Assembly (NCBI GenBank): GCA_963829485.1
Contig: CAWHIK010000006.1
Coordinates: 186,001-250,000, forward strand
Length of the DNA: 64,000 bases
Source of the DNA: JBGPQJ01 sp963829485
GTDB lineage: Bacteria; Chloroflexota; Anaerolineae; Anaerolineales; Villigracilaceae
Direction: 5' to 3'
Program-made: the position numbers and the translations under genes
Shown: in pieces, positions 39,704-49,928 of the stretch
Numbering within the stretch: position 1 is the stretch's first letter
Layout: the number at the start of each line of letters is the position of its first letter
Notes under the pieces: model-generated
What the model saw: only the letters and a program-made list of their open reading frames with translations
What the model was told of the DNA's origin: nothing
The model's database searches: none

Positions 39704-42627
39704 ATGTCTCAAAATGTCATTCGCGTCGTCGGTGCGCGGGAACACAACCTTAAGAACATTACGGTTGAGATCCCGCGGGATAAATTTGTGGTTATCACCG
39801 GGCTATCCGGTTCCGGAAAATCCTCCCTGGCTTTTGATACCATTTTTGCCGAAGGGCAGCGGAGATACGTCGAATTGCTCTCGGCGTATGCGCGTCAATT
39901 CATCGGCCAGATGGACAAGCCCGATGTGGATTACATCGACGGGTTGTCCCCTGCGGTTTCCATCGATCAGAAAAGCACATCCCATAATCCCAGATCGACC
40001 GTTGGCACGGTAACTGAAATTTATGATTACCTTCGGCTGCTCTTTGCCCGGGTGGGGATTCCCCATTGTCCCATTTGCGGCAGGGAAGTGGTCAAGCAGT
40101 CCGCCCAGGAGATTGTCGATGCGATAGAGGGATTGCCCAAGGGAACCAGGGTCATTATCCTGGCTCCGGTTGTCCGCGGTCGGAAGGGCACCTACCAGGC
40201 AGTCTTCGAGGAGATCCGCAAGGCGGGATTTGTCCGGGCGCGGGTCGATGGTCAGGTTCATAACCTCGACGAAGAGATCCAGCTTGACCGGTACAAGCAG
40301 CACAACATCGATGCGGTGGTTGACAGACTTGTGATCGACAACGAAGGCGCTGATGCGGAGAAAAAATCCTCCCGCACGAGATTGACGGACTCAGTGGAGA
40401 CTGCGCTAAAGTTTGGGGATGGGTATGTCACCGTTCAAGTGCTGGCCGGAAAAGGTGGTGGTGATGACCGGGACCTTTTCTACTCGGAAAATCTTTCCTG
40501 TCCCGAACACGGAATCAGCCTCCCGGAGATTGAACCCCGGACGTTTTCATTCAACACTCCTCATGGCGCCTGCCCGGACTGCCAGGGACTCGGCTCCAAG
40601 TTGGAGATCGATCCGGACAGAGTGATCGACCCGGAAAAGGCTCTCTCCGATGGCGCGCTGATCGCCATGGAATGGAGCAATGTCCGTGATGAAAACAATC
40701 CCGGGTATTACTGGCAAATGATGGAAGCCATGTCGCATCATTATAAGATCGACATGAACAAACCATTCAAGGATTTACCCGAGAATCACCAGAACATGAT
40801 CCTTCGAGGAACAGGCGGCGAAAAAGTCCGGGTGCATTATCACAACCGCGATGGGCGGTCGGCGATCTTTGACGCCGCTTTCGAAGGCGTACTCGGCAAC
40901 CTGGAACGGCGTTATCGCGAAACCCAGTCGGAATATATTCGCTCCAAGATCAGCGAGTATATGACCGATCGTCCATGCCCCACCTGCCAGGGCAAGCGCT
41001 TGCGGCCGGAGGCTTTGGCGGTTACCGTGGACGATATAAACATCCTGGAAATCACCGAATGGCCGGTCAACCGGTCGCTGGAGTGGGCAATTCGACTGGC
41101 AGGTGTGAAGACCCCTCTTACAAAACGGGATCGAACCATAGCAGATCGAATCCTGAAGGAGATCACATCGCGGCTGGGCTTCCTTGTGGATGTCGGTTTG
41201 GACTACCTCACCTTGCAGCGATCAGCCGGGTCGCTTTCGGGGGGAGAGGCGCAGCGCATCCGGTTGGCGACACAGGTTGGGTCGCGGTTGGTTGGCGTGC
41301 TGTACGTCCTCGATGAGCCGTCCATCGGACTGCACCCACGGGACAATGACCGTCTGCTAAACACCTTGAAAGGACTGCGCGATCTGGGAAACACGGTCCT
41401 TGTCGTGGAGCACGATGACGAAACGATCCGTACCGCAGATTGGATCATCGACCTGGGTCCTGCAGCCGGGGTGCACGGCGGAGAGATCATCGCTCAGGGA
41501 ACACCAAAGCAAATTCTCTCACATCCGAAATCATTGACCGGAGCGTATCTTTCGGGGCGAAAGCAGGTACCGGTGCCGAAGGGACGCCGCAAGGGGTCAG
41601 GAAAGTATCTTACGGTGGTTGGGGCGACTGCCAACAACCTCAAGAAAATCACAGTCCATATTCCTTTGGGTAAATTGGTCTGTCTCACCGGCGTTTCGGG
41701 TTCCGGAAAATCCACTCTGATGACCGAGATCGTGTACAACGCACTGGCGGCCAAATTGCATGGAGCGCATACACAGGCCGGGGCGCATGAACAAATCGAC
41801 GGGATCGAGCACCTCGATAAGATCATCGAAATCGATCAATCTCCGATCGGGCGTACGCCGCGGTCCAATCCTGGTACGTATACGGGATTGTTCGATGAAA
41901 TCCGCAAGTTATTTGCCGAGCTGCCCGAAAGTAAAATCCGCGGATACAAACCCGGTCGTTTTTCGTTCAATGTACACGGCGGCCGGTGCGAAGCCTGCCA
42001 GGGACAGGGAATGCTGCGCATCGAAATGCAATTCCTGCCGGATATTTACGTCCCCTGTGATGTGTGCCACGGCACGCGATTTAACCGCGAGACCTTGCAG
42101 GTACACTTTAAAGGAAAGTCCATTGCGGACATTCTGGATACCAATGTCGAAGAAGGTGTCGAATTGTTCGCTGCGTTCCCGGCGATGGTCAGCAAGCTCA
42201 AGCTTCTCGAGGAAGTCGGACTTGGATATGTCAAGATCGGTCAGCCTGGCACCACTTTAAGCGGGGGGAAGCCCAGCGAGTCAAGCTGGCCAAGGAACTG
42301 TCCCGCCGCGCGACAGGCAGGACCTTGTATGTGTTGGATGAGCCGTCCGTAGGCTTGCATGCTGCAGATGTACATAAATTGATCGAAGTATTGCAGCGGC
42401 TCGTCGATGCGGGAAACTCGGTGCTGATCATCGAACATAACTTGGATATCATTAAAATCGCTGATTGGATCATCGATCTGGGTCCGGATGGCGGTGATCG
42501 GGGAGGGCAACTGGTCGCGGAGGGAACACCCGAGCAAATTTGCCAGGCGAAAAATTCCTACACAGGCGATTTCCTCAAAACACACTTAAAAGTACAGGCT
42601 GCAAGCAAGCGCCAGATTTCTAAATAA
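39704..42627 (+). CDS. uvrA: Excinuclease ABC subunit A, frameshifted
   Basis: UvrA finds DNA damage with UvrB. All landmarks are there: GLSGSGKSS, zinc-binding CPEHG...CPDCQG, CPTCQG, CEACQG...CDVCHG, first signature SLSGGEAQR, Walker B VLDEPSIGLH, and the second half from GVSGSGKST. The frame breaks at the second signature TTLSGG, where six G (42263-42268) stand for an expected seven. Restoring one G gives GEAQRVKLAKELSRR and YVLDEPSVGLH, and 974 residues. UvrA is nearly universal, so a sequencing slip is the best reading. As read, the protein would lack the last Walker B. Confidence 0.95.
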
Positions 42628-42725
42628 TCCAATCAGTCCTGCTTTGCGCAATCCATCAAGTTCAGGTACAATCTTTTTGCATTTCAGGTCGAACATCTGC
42701 CACCCCTGATGTGCAAGGATAGAAC

Positions 42726-43448
42726 ATGGATAAATCGAAATCACCCCAAAATGTCATCAACCAGTACAAGAAACGCCAGAAGGCGGGTCCCATGCTGGTC
42801 TGGATCATTGCCGTAGCGTTAGTTGTCGTGGGTTTGATCTTTATAATTGTATGGCTGTTCGGTTCCGGCGGTCCCAGTTTCACATTTTTTGCCACGGATA
42901 CGCCCACGGTAACAACCACATTCACTCCGACCAATACTCAAATTCCCACTGAGACTCCGACTGTCACGCTGACTCCTTCCGTGACCGCAACTCCGACCCC
43001 CGGTGCGCCGTTCACCTACAAGGTCCAGGAAGGTGATACCCTGGTCGGAATTATCGAAGCGCAAGGCCTGGCAGACAATCTCAATGCGCTGCAGTTGATC
43101 ATCTTCCTTAACCCCAACGTCGACCCGAATAACTTGCAAGTGGGGAATGAACTTCTGTTACCCAACCCGGATATGCCTTTACCGACCGCGACACCCATCC
43201 CTGCGGATCTACCTCGAGGGACGAAGATAGTTTACACCATTGAGGGTGGTGACAGCCTGGAGTTGATCGCGAGCAAGTTCAACAGTACGGTCGAGGCGAT
43301 CCTGGCTTTGAAGGAAAACAAGGAAGCTGGAATTACCGACGCCAATACCATTTTTGCCGGCCAGAAGATTGTCGTTCCCGTGAACCTTGTAACCCCGACT
43401 CCAACATTGCGTCCCTCTGTAACGCCTGTGTTTACGGCAACTCCGTAA
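42726..43448 (+). CDS. Membrane-anchored LysM protein
   Basis: The 240-residue protein has a basic cytoplasmic end, one membrane helix (MLVWIIAVALVVVGLIFII) and an outside part with a Thr/Pro linker and two LysM domains (about 100-145, YKVQEGDTLVGIIEAQGL; and 165-215, YTIEGGDSLELIASKFN). LysM binds peptidoglycan or chitin-like sugars. No enzyme domain is attached, so it may be a wall-binding scaffold. It ends 73 bases before rpsT, which has its own promoter. Confidence 0.9.
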   Translation: MDKSKSPQNVINQYKKRQKAGPMLVWIIAVALVVVGLIFIIVWLFGSGGPSFTFFATDTPTVTTTFTPTNTQIPTETPTVTLTPSVTATPTPGAPFTYKVQEGDTLVGIIEAQGLADNLNALQLIIFLNPNVDPNNLQVGNELLLPNPDMPLPTATPIPADLPRGTKIVYTIEGGDSLELIASKFNSTVEAILALKENKEAGITDANTIFAGQKIVVPVNLVTPTPTLRPSVTPVFTATP

Positions 43449-43450
43449 TC

Positions 43451-43479
43451 TGGACAGATTCGCAGGCTTCGTGTAAAAT
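43451..43479 (+). promoter_or_regulatory. Promoter of rpsT
   Basis: TGGACA (43451-43456), a 17-base spacer and TAAAAT (43474-43479). It gives a leader of about 36 bases before the TTG start. Confidence 0.75.
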
Positions 43480-43521
43480 GACACGCCGGTAAAGAAAGGC
43501 AAGAATTCTTGGAGGAAGACT

Positions 43522-43791
43522 TTGGCTAACATTCAATCTCAAATTAAACGTAATAAGCAGAACGAGAAACGCCGTGTGAAGAATCGCGTAATCCGTGGTT
43601 CCGCCCGCACCTCAGTAAAAAAGGCTCAGACTCAACTCGCTGCTGGTAATTCTGACGAGACGAAGAAATCCGTGCTCGAGGCGATTTCCCTACTTGACAG
43701 GGCTGCGCAAAAGGGTACCATCCACAAGAATAATGCAGCACGGCGCAAGAGCCGCCTGATGAAGTCGCTCGCTGCAGTAAAAACCAAGTAA
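43522..43791 (+). CDS. rpsT: 30S ribosomal protein S20
   Basis: The 89-residue basic protein reads ANIQSQIKRNKQNEKRR, then IHKNNAARRKSRLMKSL, the N- and C-terminal blocks of S20, which binds 16S rRNA early in assembly of the small subunit. It starts at TTG (43522), with GGAGG six bases upstream. A rare start codon is a known feature of S20 in other bacteria too, where it serves autoregulation. It has its own promoter and terminator. Confidence 0.97.
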   Translation: MANIQSQIKRNKQNEKRRVKNRVIRGSARTSVKKAQTQLAAGNSDETKKSVLEAISLLDRAAQKGTIHKNNAARRKSRLMKSLAAVKTK

Positions 43792-43808
43792 AGTTGGTGT
43801 TGCTTATC

Positions 43809-43842
43809 AAAGGACAGGAATCTCAGGATTCCTGTCCTTTTT
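43809..43842 (+). terminator. rpsT terminator
   Basis: AAAGGACAGGAATC and GATTCCTGTCCTTT form a perfect 14-bp stem with a 4-base loop followed by T. Confidence 0.92.
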
Positions 43843-43875
43843 GTTATCCCTCGCCAGATGATTATCAAGGATAAT

Positions 43876-43896
43876 AGTCACGTGATTAACGTGACT
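43876..43896. promoter_or_regulatory. Candidate operator upstream of rubrerythrin
   Basis: AGTCACG-TGATTAA-CGTGACT is a perfect 7-bp inverted repeat with a 7-base centre, 80 bases before the rubrerythrin start. It suits a redox or peroxide regulator, but no known box is matched exactly. Confidence 0.4.
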
Positions 43897-43976
43897 TTAC
43901 CCGATTACAAGATGATTGCCCTCGTGCTTTAATTCTGATAAATCGATTCAATCAATTATCTTGAAGGGAGAGTACG

Positions 43977-44474
43977 ATGTCCAAGACTGAAAAGAACCTG
44001 AAAGAAGCCTTTGCAGGTGAATCGCAAGCCAACCGAAAATACCTGGCTTTTGCGAAAAAGGCAGAGGAAGAAGGGCTTCCCCAAATTGCAAAACTGTTTC
44101 GCGCTGCGGCGCATGCTGAAACAATACATGCCCTCAGCCACTTTAAGGCGATGGGTGGGATCAATTCCACGAAAGATAACCTGATGGCAGCCATTGAAGG
44201 CGAAACCTATGAATTTCAGAATATGTATCCTGAATTCATCGCGGATGCTGAAAAGGAAGAAGTCAAGAAGGCAATAACGAGCTTCAAGTGGGCGAACGAC
44301 GTTGAGAAAGTTCATGCTGGCCTTTATAAGAAGGCTCTTGAAAATATTGAGAAGGGTGGAGTCGAAGTTGATTATTTTGTCTGCCCCTTCTGCGGATACA
44401 CTCATGAAGGTCCCTTGACCGGGAAATGCCCAGTGTGTGGGACGCCGGGAGAGAAGTTCGAGAAAGTAGCTTAA
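43977..44474 (+). CDS. Rubrerythrin
   Basis: The 165-residue protein has a four-helix diiron domain with the expected glutamates (AFAGESQANRKYLAFA, AAAHAETIHAL, GETYEFQ, AND-VEKVHAGLY) and a C-terminal rubredoxin-like iron site (CPFCGYTHEG...KCPVCG). It reduces hydrogen peroxide in anaerobes. This points to an anaerobic or low-oxygen life. AAGGGAGAG precedes the ATG and a terminator follows. The inverted repeat at 43876 may be its operator. Confidence 0.95.
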   Translation: MSKTEKNLKEAFAGESQANRKYLAFAKKAEEEGLPQIAKLFRAAAHAETIHALSHFKAMGGINSTKDNLMAAIEGETYEFQNMYPEFIADAEKEEVKKAITSFKWANDVEKVHAGLYKKALENIEKGGVEVDYFVCPFCGYTHEGPLTGKCPVCGTPGEKFEKVA

Positions 44475-44499
44475 TTCCAGTGTGGTTCACTAATTTTCA

Positions 44500-44530
44500 A
44501 ACCAGGGACGGATTTCCGTCCCTGGTTGTT
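44500..44530 (+). terminator. Rubrerythrin terminator
   Basis: AACCAGGGACGGA pairs with TCCGTCCCTGGTT, then GTTTATAAT. The following T-run doubles as part of the next promoter's -10. Confidence 0.8.
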
Positions 44531-44536
44531 TATAAT
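44531..44536 (+). promoter_or_regulatory. -10 box of leaderless P-loop kinase gene
   Basis: A perfect TATAAT ends six bases before the ATG at 44543 and there is no ribosome site. It begins right after the rubrerythrin terminator. Confidence 0.55.
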
Positions 44537-44542
44537 TAAGAC

Positions 44543-45109
44543 ATGACGGCCGGAAATATTATCCTCATCAATGGGACATCAAGTTCCGGAAAAACGAGCA
44601 TTGTCCACACTCTTCAGGGTCTCCTGAGCGAACCCTACCTCGAAGCCGGGCTGGACAAGTTCATCTGGATGCTCCCCAGGCGGTACCTGGATCGCCCGCT
44701 GTGGGACGATGTGCTAGGTCTGGCAGACCATGCTGGATCCTACGGGCATTCATTGGTCTATGGTATGCATACCGCCATTGCGGCCTTGTCCAAGGCAGGG
44801 ATCCATGTCATCGCCGACCATGTGCTGGTCGAACCTGCCTGGGTGGAGGATTGTGTGGAAATGTTTTCCGGGCTGCCTGCCTACCTCATCGGAGTGAATT
44901 GCCCGCTTGATGTGCTGGAGGAGCGGGAGCGTGCGCGCAAGGACCGGACACTTGGGCAGGCGCGATTGCAGTTCCCAATTATCCATAAGTTTACGCTCTA
45001 CGATCTCGAGGTGGATACATCGCTCACCACTCCCGAGGTTTGTGCGCGGGCGATATGCGACCGGATCTCAGAACCGCCCGCCGCGTTCAAGCGGCTCAGA
45101 GATAAATGA
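44543..45109 (+). CDS. Chloramphenicol phosphotransferase-like P-loop kinase
   Basis: The 188-residue protein has a Walker A loop NGTSSSGKTSI at residues 10-20, an acidic pair GLDKF matching the catalytic Asp of chloramphenicol 3-O-phosphotransferase, and ADHVLVEP and GVNCPLDVLEERERAR, with the lid arginines. It belongs to the CPT family of small-molecule kinases. Most members outside Streptomyces have no known target, so drug resistance should not be assumed. The gene is probably leaderless. Confidence 0.8.
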   Translation: MTAGNIILINGTSSSGKTSIVHTLQGLLSEPYLEAGLDKFIWMLPRRYLDRPLWDDVLGLADHAGSYGHSLVYGMHTAIAALSKAGIHVIADHVLVEPAWVEDCVEMFSGLPAYLIGVNCPLDVLEERERARKDRTLGQARLQFPIIHKFTLYDLEVDTSLTTPEVCARAICDRISEPPAAFKRLRDK

Positions 45110-45155
45110 TATAATCTTGCCCGTCGTATGGAAAGGGAAACGCGGACTAAGAGAT

Positions 45156-46962
45156 ATGTTCCAAAAAGAGCAGCAAGCTGTTGAAGAAAAGATAAAAGTC
45201 ATTTTGCGCTGAAAACGATATTCCTTTCGGTGAAATGAAATGGTCGCCTATTCCCTTTAGCGGGGAATGGGGTATTTCGACATCCTTTTTTCAGATTTCT
45301 GCAAATGAAGCGAAGGCTGGCAGGGGAGATAAAACGCCGGTACCGCAGCGTGCACAGCAGATCGCAGACCAGGTCAAGGTATTTATCGGGTCCATCCCGG
45401 GTATCAGCCATATAGATGCCGTGAAAGGTTATCTAAACCTTTATTTCTCAACTGCGGAATATGCATCCCGGGTTGTTGAGACAGTGATTTCTCAGGGCAA
45501 GGATTTCGGTCGCGGAAACTCGAAAGGCGAACGAGTAATGGTGGAATATGCCCAGCCGAATACACATCACTCCTTCCATATCGGTCATTATCGCAATACC
45601 ATGCTGGGGGAATCGCTTGCCCGAATCGTCGAATTTGCCGGGTTTGAAACCATCCGCGCTTCTTATCCGGGAGATATCGGTTTGGGTGTCATCACGGTTG
45701 TCTGGGCTTACGATCGATTTTACCGGGGAAAAGAACCGGAGAATATCCACGATCGTGGACAGTGGCTTCTTAACATTTATGTAGAAGCGACCAAGATGCT
45801 TGAACAGAAGGAAAACGAAACACCTGAAGAGAAATCGCAGCGCGAGGGGTTTGAAGCTGAGCGACGCGAAATGTACCGCAAATGGGATTCAGGCGACCCG
45901 GATGTTCGCAAGCTGTGGCTGGAAACCCGTCAATGGAGCCTGGAAGAGTTGCACGACATCCTGTCCATGCTGGATGTGAAAATCGATGTGTGGTTCTTTG
46001 AAAGTGAAGTCGATGAGCCTTCCAAGAAGATCGTCGATGAGTTGATCGCGCGGGAGATTGCCACCGATGAGCGAGCGGAGGGCGGCCCGGTGATCGTGAA
46101 AATCGATGAGAAGCTTGGCTTGAAAAAGGATAAATATCGCACAGCCGTTATCTTGAGGTCCGACAACACGACACTTTACCTGACCAAGGATTTGGCTCTT
46201 GCCAAGGTTAAATTCGACGATTTCCATGTGGACCGGTCGATCTATGTCGTGGATAACCGCCAGAGCCTCCACTTCCAACAGGCATTCAAAATACTGGAAA
46301 TGTGGGGATTCCCTCAAGCGCAGAAATGTTTCCACCTGGCTTATGGATTTGTCAGCCTGCCGGAAGGCGCCATGTCAGCCCGGCGCGGACGGGTGATCCT
46401 CTTCAAGGATGTTTTTGACGAAGCGGAGACACGTGCCCTGGCTGCAATGGGGGAGCGCACACCCGAAATGCCCGAACAACAGCGAAAGGTGATTGCCAAT
46501 CAAATCGGATTGGGTGCCCTGGCGTACGGCATGTTATCTGTGGACAACAACCGTGATATTGTTTTCGATGTTAATGAGGCTTTGAATTTTGACGGCCATA
46601 CAGGTCCATACATCCAAAATGCTTATGTACGGGCGAACAGCATTCTGAAGAAATCATCCGGTTTACCGGTATCGGCAAGTTACGATTATTTATTGGATTC
46701 ACACGAGATCGAATTGATCGAGCAGCTCTCTCGATTCCCTTCCGTGGTGGAGCAGGCTGCAGGTGAATATCGCCCATTGGTGGTCGCTAGTTATGTTTAT
46801 GATCTGGCGAATACCTTCCACAGTTTTTATCATGCCGTGCCTGTGCTTCAGGCTGAGTCTGAAGCTGTAAGGATTGGCCGCTTGCGGCTGGTCGCTGCAG
46901 CGCGGCAAGTTCTTGCCAATGCCTTGGCGCTTTTGGGCATCACAGCCCCAGAAGTGATGTGA
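45156..46962 (+). CDS. argS: Arginyl-tRNA synthetase, frameshifted
   Basis: The N-terminal piece from 45156 reads FQKEQQAVEEKIKVILR and stops; the rest resumes as ENDIPFGEMKWSPIPFSG. Removing one T near 45211 joins them and gives 601 residues, a normal length. The catalytic HIGH motif appears in HSFHIGHYRN, and the second motif reads EGAMSARRGRV in place of KMSKS, as is common in ArgS. The C-terminal anticodon-binding domain is complete (LVVASYVYDLANTFHSFYH). ArgS is essential, so the break is likely a sequencing error. A TATAAT lies at 45110. Confidence 0.93.
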
Positions 46963-47138
46963 CGTGGCGGACGTATTCCGCTGCGAAAATCAGTAACTTC
47001 CAGATTCGACTCGGGTTTTTTCAGAGTCTTCCTTGAAGCGCAGAAGAACTCGGTGATGGGTGGATGGGGAATCCCCCTTCGCCTGTTTCGAATCCGGCCT
47101 GTTGCTGAAATTCATCTTTCTGCTAAGGAGAAATTTGT

Positions 47139-48458
47139 ATGACCCCAACCCGTATCATCATCATGGGCGCCGCCGGGCGCGACTTCCACAACTTCAACAC
47201 CTTTTTCCGCGGGAACAAGGATTACGAAGTTGTGGCTTTCACTGCTACTCAAATTCCTGACATCGAAGGCCGGGTGTACCCCAAGGAATTGGCGGGAAGC
47301 CAATATCCGAAGGGGATTCCGATCCATGCAGAAGAGGAACTGCCTCAGCTGATCAAGGATCTCAAAGCCGATCAGGTGGTCTTTGCCTACTCGGATGTGC
47401 CTCATGACTATGTGATGCACAAGGCGTCTCTGGTTCTGTCTTGCGGCGCGGATTTCCGCCTGATGGGTCCGAAGGAAACCCAGGTGAAATCCACCAAGCC
47501 CGTTGTGTCCGTATGTGCGGTCCGCACAGGTTCAGGCAAGTCCCAGACGACACGCCGGGTGTCGCTCATTCTCCGTGAAATGGGATTCAAAGTAGCTGCC
47601 ATCCGCCACCCGATGCCTTATGGCAATCTCGTCCGTCAGGAAGTGCAGCGTTTCGCAGATTATGGCGATCTCGATGAACACGAATGTACAATCGAGGAGC
47701 GCGAGGAGTATGAACCACACATCGATAATGGCGTGATCGTCTATGCCGGCGTGGATTACGAGAAAATCCTGCGGCAGGCGGAAAAGGAAGTGGACATCAT
47801 CCTTTGGGATGGCGGTAACAATGATTTTCCGTTCTACGTTTCAGATTTCCAGATCGTCGTAGCCGACCCGCACCGACCCGGTCACGAGTTCAGTTACCAC
47901 CCCGGCGAGACCAATACCCGTATGGCAGATGTGTTCGTCATAAACAAGGTGGATACTGCCGATGCGGAGAATGTCATCAAGGTTCGTGAAAGCCTCCGCA
48001 GGTTGAATCCCACGGCCATAGTCATCGAAGGGGCGTCCCCGCTATTTGTGGATAATCCCGATGCGATTCGAGGCAAGCGCGTGCTCGTGGTGGAAGATGG
48101 TCCCACCCTGACCCATGGCGAGATGGCCTATGGAGCGGGCTATGTGGCTGCCCGCCGCTTTGGCGCAGCCGAGATCGTTGATCCGCGACCCTTTGCGGTT
48201 AGGTCCATTGCCGCCACGTATCAGAAATATCCCAAAACCGGACCCATCCTCCCGGCGATGGGCTATGGCGAAGCTCAAACTCGCGATCTCGAAGAGACCA
48301 TCAACCGCTCCGATGTGGACATGGTCATCATCGGAACGCCGATCGACTTGACGCGTATCATCAAGATCAATAAACCATCCCAGCGCGTGCGCTATGAGTT
48401 GCAGGAAATCGGTCAACCCACACTGGAAGGCTTGTTGAAAAAGAAATTCGGAAAATAA
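47139..48458 (+). CDS. Cyclic 2,3-diphosphoglycerate synthase-like P-loop protein
   Basis: The 439-residue protein begins RIIIMGAAGRDFHNFN, a Rossmann-like start, and has a P-loop RTGSGKSQTTR near residue 128, WDGGNNDFPFY and NKVDTAD, like a SIMIBI-class NTPase. It matches the bacterial homologues of archaeal cyclic 2,3-diphosphoglycerate synthetase (CpgS). In most bacteria the product has not been shown, so the activity is from similarity only. The 176 bases between argS and this gene (46963-47138) show no clear gene; AAGGAGAAA precedes the ATG. Confidence 0.85.
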   Translation: MTPTRIIIMGAAGRDFHNFNTFFRGNKDYEVVAFTATQIPDIEGRVYPKELAGSQYPKGIPIHAEEELPQLIKDLKADQVVFAYSDVPHDYVMHKASLVLSCGADFRLMGPKETQVKSTKPVVSVCAVRTGSGKSQTTRRVSLILREMGFKVAAIRHPMPYGNLVRQEVQRFADYGDLDEHECTIEEREEYEPHIDNGVIVYAGVDYEKILRQAEKEVDIILWDGGNNDFPFYVSDFQIVVADPHRPGHEFSYHPGETNTRMADVFVINKVDTADAENVIKVRESLRRLNPTAIVIEGASPLFVDNPDAIRGKRVLVVEDGPTLTHGEMAYGAGYVAARRFGAAEIVDPRPFAVRSIAATYQKYPKTGPILPAMGYGEAQTRDLEETINRSDVDMVIIGTPIDLTRIIKINKPSQRVRYELQEIGQPTLEGLLKKKFGK

Positions 48459-48479
48459 GTAAATTTAGTATCTGATTTA

Positions 48480-48521
48480 TAGTCGGTCAGAAGGATGTGT
48501 GGTTTACCTTCTGACCGACTA
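48480..48521 (+). terminator. Terminator before obgE
   Basis: A perfect 15-bp stem (TAGTCGGTCAGAAGG with CCTTCTGACCGACTA) lies in the gap before obgE. Its last bases run into TATAAT (48520-48525), which may be the -10 of obgE. Confidence 0.75.
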
Positions 48522-48569
48522 TAATTGTTTCAAGCGTTTTCTTGGCAGCAAAGAAATGGATAACACGTT

Positions 48570-49835
48570 ATGTTCATAGATGAAGCTGAAATTCTGGTGA
48601 GATCCGGCAAGGGCGGAAACGGCATGGTGCATTTCCACCGCGAGAAGTTTGTTCCACGCGGCGGTCCAGACGGCGGGGATGGCGGCAGGGGAGGGAATAT
48701 CATCCTCGAGGTCAAGACCACCCTCAACACGCTTTCCGCGTTCCGCCATGTAGCGCGTTATATTGCCAAGGATGGCAGTAACGGAGGAAGCAATAACAAA
48801 TCCGGCAAATCTGCGCCAGACCTGGTTATCCCTGTCCCGCCGGGGACAATAATCTATGACGCAACCTCAGGCGATTTGATCGGCGACTTGACCAGTCCCG
48901 GCCAGCGATTGACCCTTTGCAAGGGCGGGAGGGGTGGGCGCGGCAACCAGCATTTTGCCACAGCCAGCCGGCAAGCGCCTCGCACCGCTGAAAGGGGAGA
49001 ACCTTACGAAGAGAAACGTCTGCGGCTCGAATTGAAACTGATTGCCGATATCGGGATCATCGGCGTGCCCAATGCGGGGAAGTCCACCTTGCTCTCCGTG
49101 CTGACCAATGCCAAACCAAAGGTCGACTCTTATCCATTCACGACCATCGAACCAAACCTCGGTGTGGCTCAAATCGATGATGATCATTCAGTGGTTTTAG
49201 CAGACATCCCCGGTTTGATCGAAGGTGCGCACCAGGGTGCCGGGCTGGGGCATGACTTCCTTCGGCATATTCAGCGAACTCGAGTGCTGATCCATATGCT
49301 CAATGGGGAATCCGAAGACCCTGTGGCGGATTTCAGCCAGATCAACTCGGAATTATCCCTGTTCGACCCGCAGCTTGCAAAAAAACCACAGATCGTTGTG
49401 TTGAACAAGATCGACCAGCCCGAAGTCCTGGAAAAACTGCCGAAGATCGAAAAAGCCTTGAAGAAAAAGAAAGTTGAAATAATGGGAATTTCAGCCATGG
49501 CGCGGACGGGTGTACGGGAAGCGCTGCTCAAGGCTGCTGCAAAACTGCAAGAGACACCCGATCTGGATGATATTGCCCCCGCGTTACCTGTCTATCGTCC
49601 CAAGGACGATGCGCGCGATTTCGTCGTTACGCGTACAGGAGAGAAAGAATGGCGTTTATCCGGTTCAGCGATTGAACGGGCTGCAAAGATGACTTTCTGG
49701 GAACACGATGGGGCGGTACGCCGCTTCCAGAAGATCATGGAAACACTTGGCGTGGATGACGCACTGCGAAAAGCAGGCGCTCAGTTAGGGGATACCGTTT
49801 TTATCGGCGATTTTGAACTGGAATGGCAGGATTAG
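48570..49835 (+). CDS. obgE: GTPase ObgE
   Basis: The 421-residue protein has the glycine-rich Obg domain (SGKGGNGMVHFHREKFVPRGGPDGGDGG, given here only as a span, and KGGRGGRGNQHFATA), a GTPase domain with GVPNAGKST, DIPGLIEGAHQG and NKID, and a C-terminal OCT domain of about 80 residues, found in Gram-positive-like Obg. It acts in 50S assembly, stress response and replication control. The gene stands alone, convergent with ftsZ. The start codon has no strong ribosome site. Confidence 0.96.
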   Translation: MFIDEAEILVRSGKGGNGMVHFHREKFVPRGGPDGGDGGRGGNIILEVKTTLNTLSAFRHVARYIAKDGSNGGSNNKSGKSAPDLVIPVPPGTIIYDATSGDLIGDLTSPGQRLTLCKGGRGGRGNQHFATASRQAPRTAERGEPYEEKRLRLELKLIADIGIIGVPNAGKSTLLSVLTNAKPKVDSYPFTTIEPNLGVAQIDDDHSVVLADIPGLIEGAHQGAGLGHDFLRHIQRTRVLIHMLNGESEDPVADFSQINSELSLFDPQLAKKPQIVVLNKIDQPEVLEKLPKIEKALKKKKVEIMGISAMARTGVREALLKAAAKLQETPDLDDIAPALPVYRPKDDARDFVVTRTGEKEWRLSGSAIERAAKMTFWEHDGAVRRFQKIMETLGVDDALRKAGAQLGDTVFIGDFELEWQD

Positions 49836-49861
49836 CGCAGGGGAATGTTGGTAAAACTTAA

Positions 49862-49885
49862 CGGGGCGGCCAGACGGCCGCCCCG
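49862..49885. terminator. Shared terminator of obgE and the mur/fts cluster
   Basis: CGGGGCGGCC-AGAC-GGCCGCCCCG is a perfect 10-bp stem between the convergent obgE and ftsZ. T-rich stretches lie on both sides (TTAAGTTTT on the minus strand). Confidence 0.8.
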
Positions 49886-49928
49886 CTGATTTAATTTGGC
49901 AATTGGATTGATTCTGGTGCCCGTTCTT

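Noticed and set aside
44543..45109. Calling the P-loop kinase a chloramphenicol resistance gene
   Set aside because: Only the family is visible; most members have no known drug target.
46370..46400. Lack of KMSKS in ArgS as a defect
   Set aside because: ArgS proteins often lack the canonical motif, so this is normal.
46963..47138. tRNA or small RNA between argS and the next gene
   Set aside because: Short GC-rich stems can be drawn, but no cloverleaf or T-loop consensus is present.
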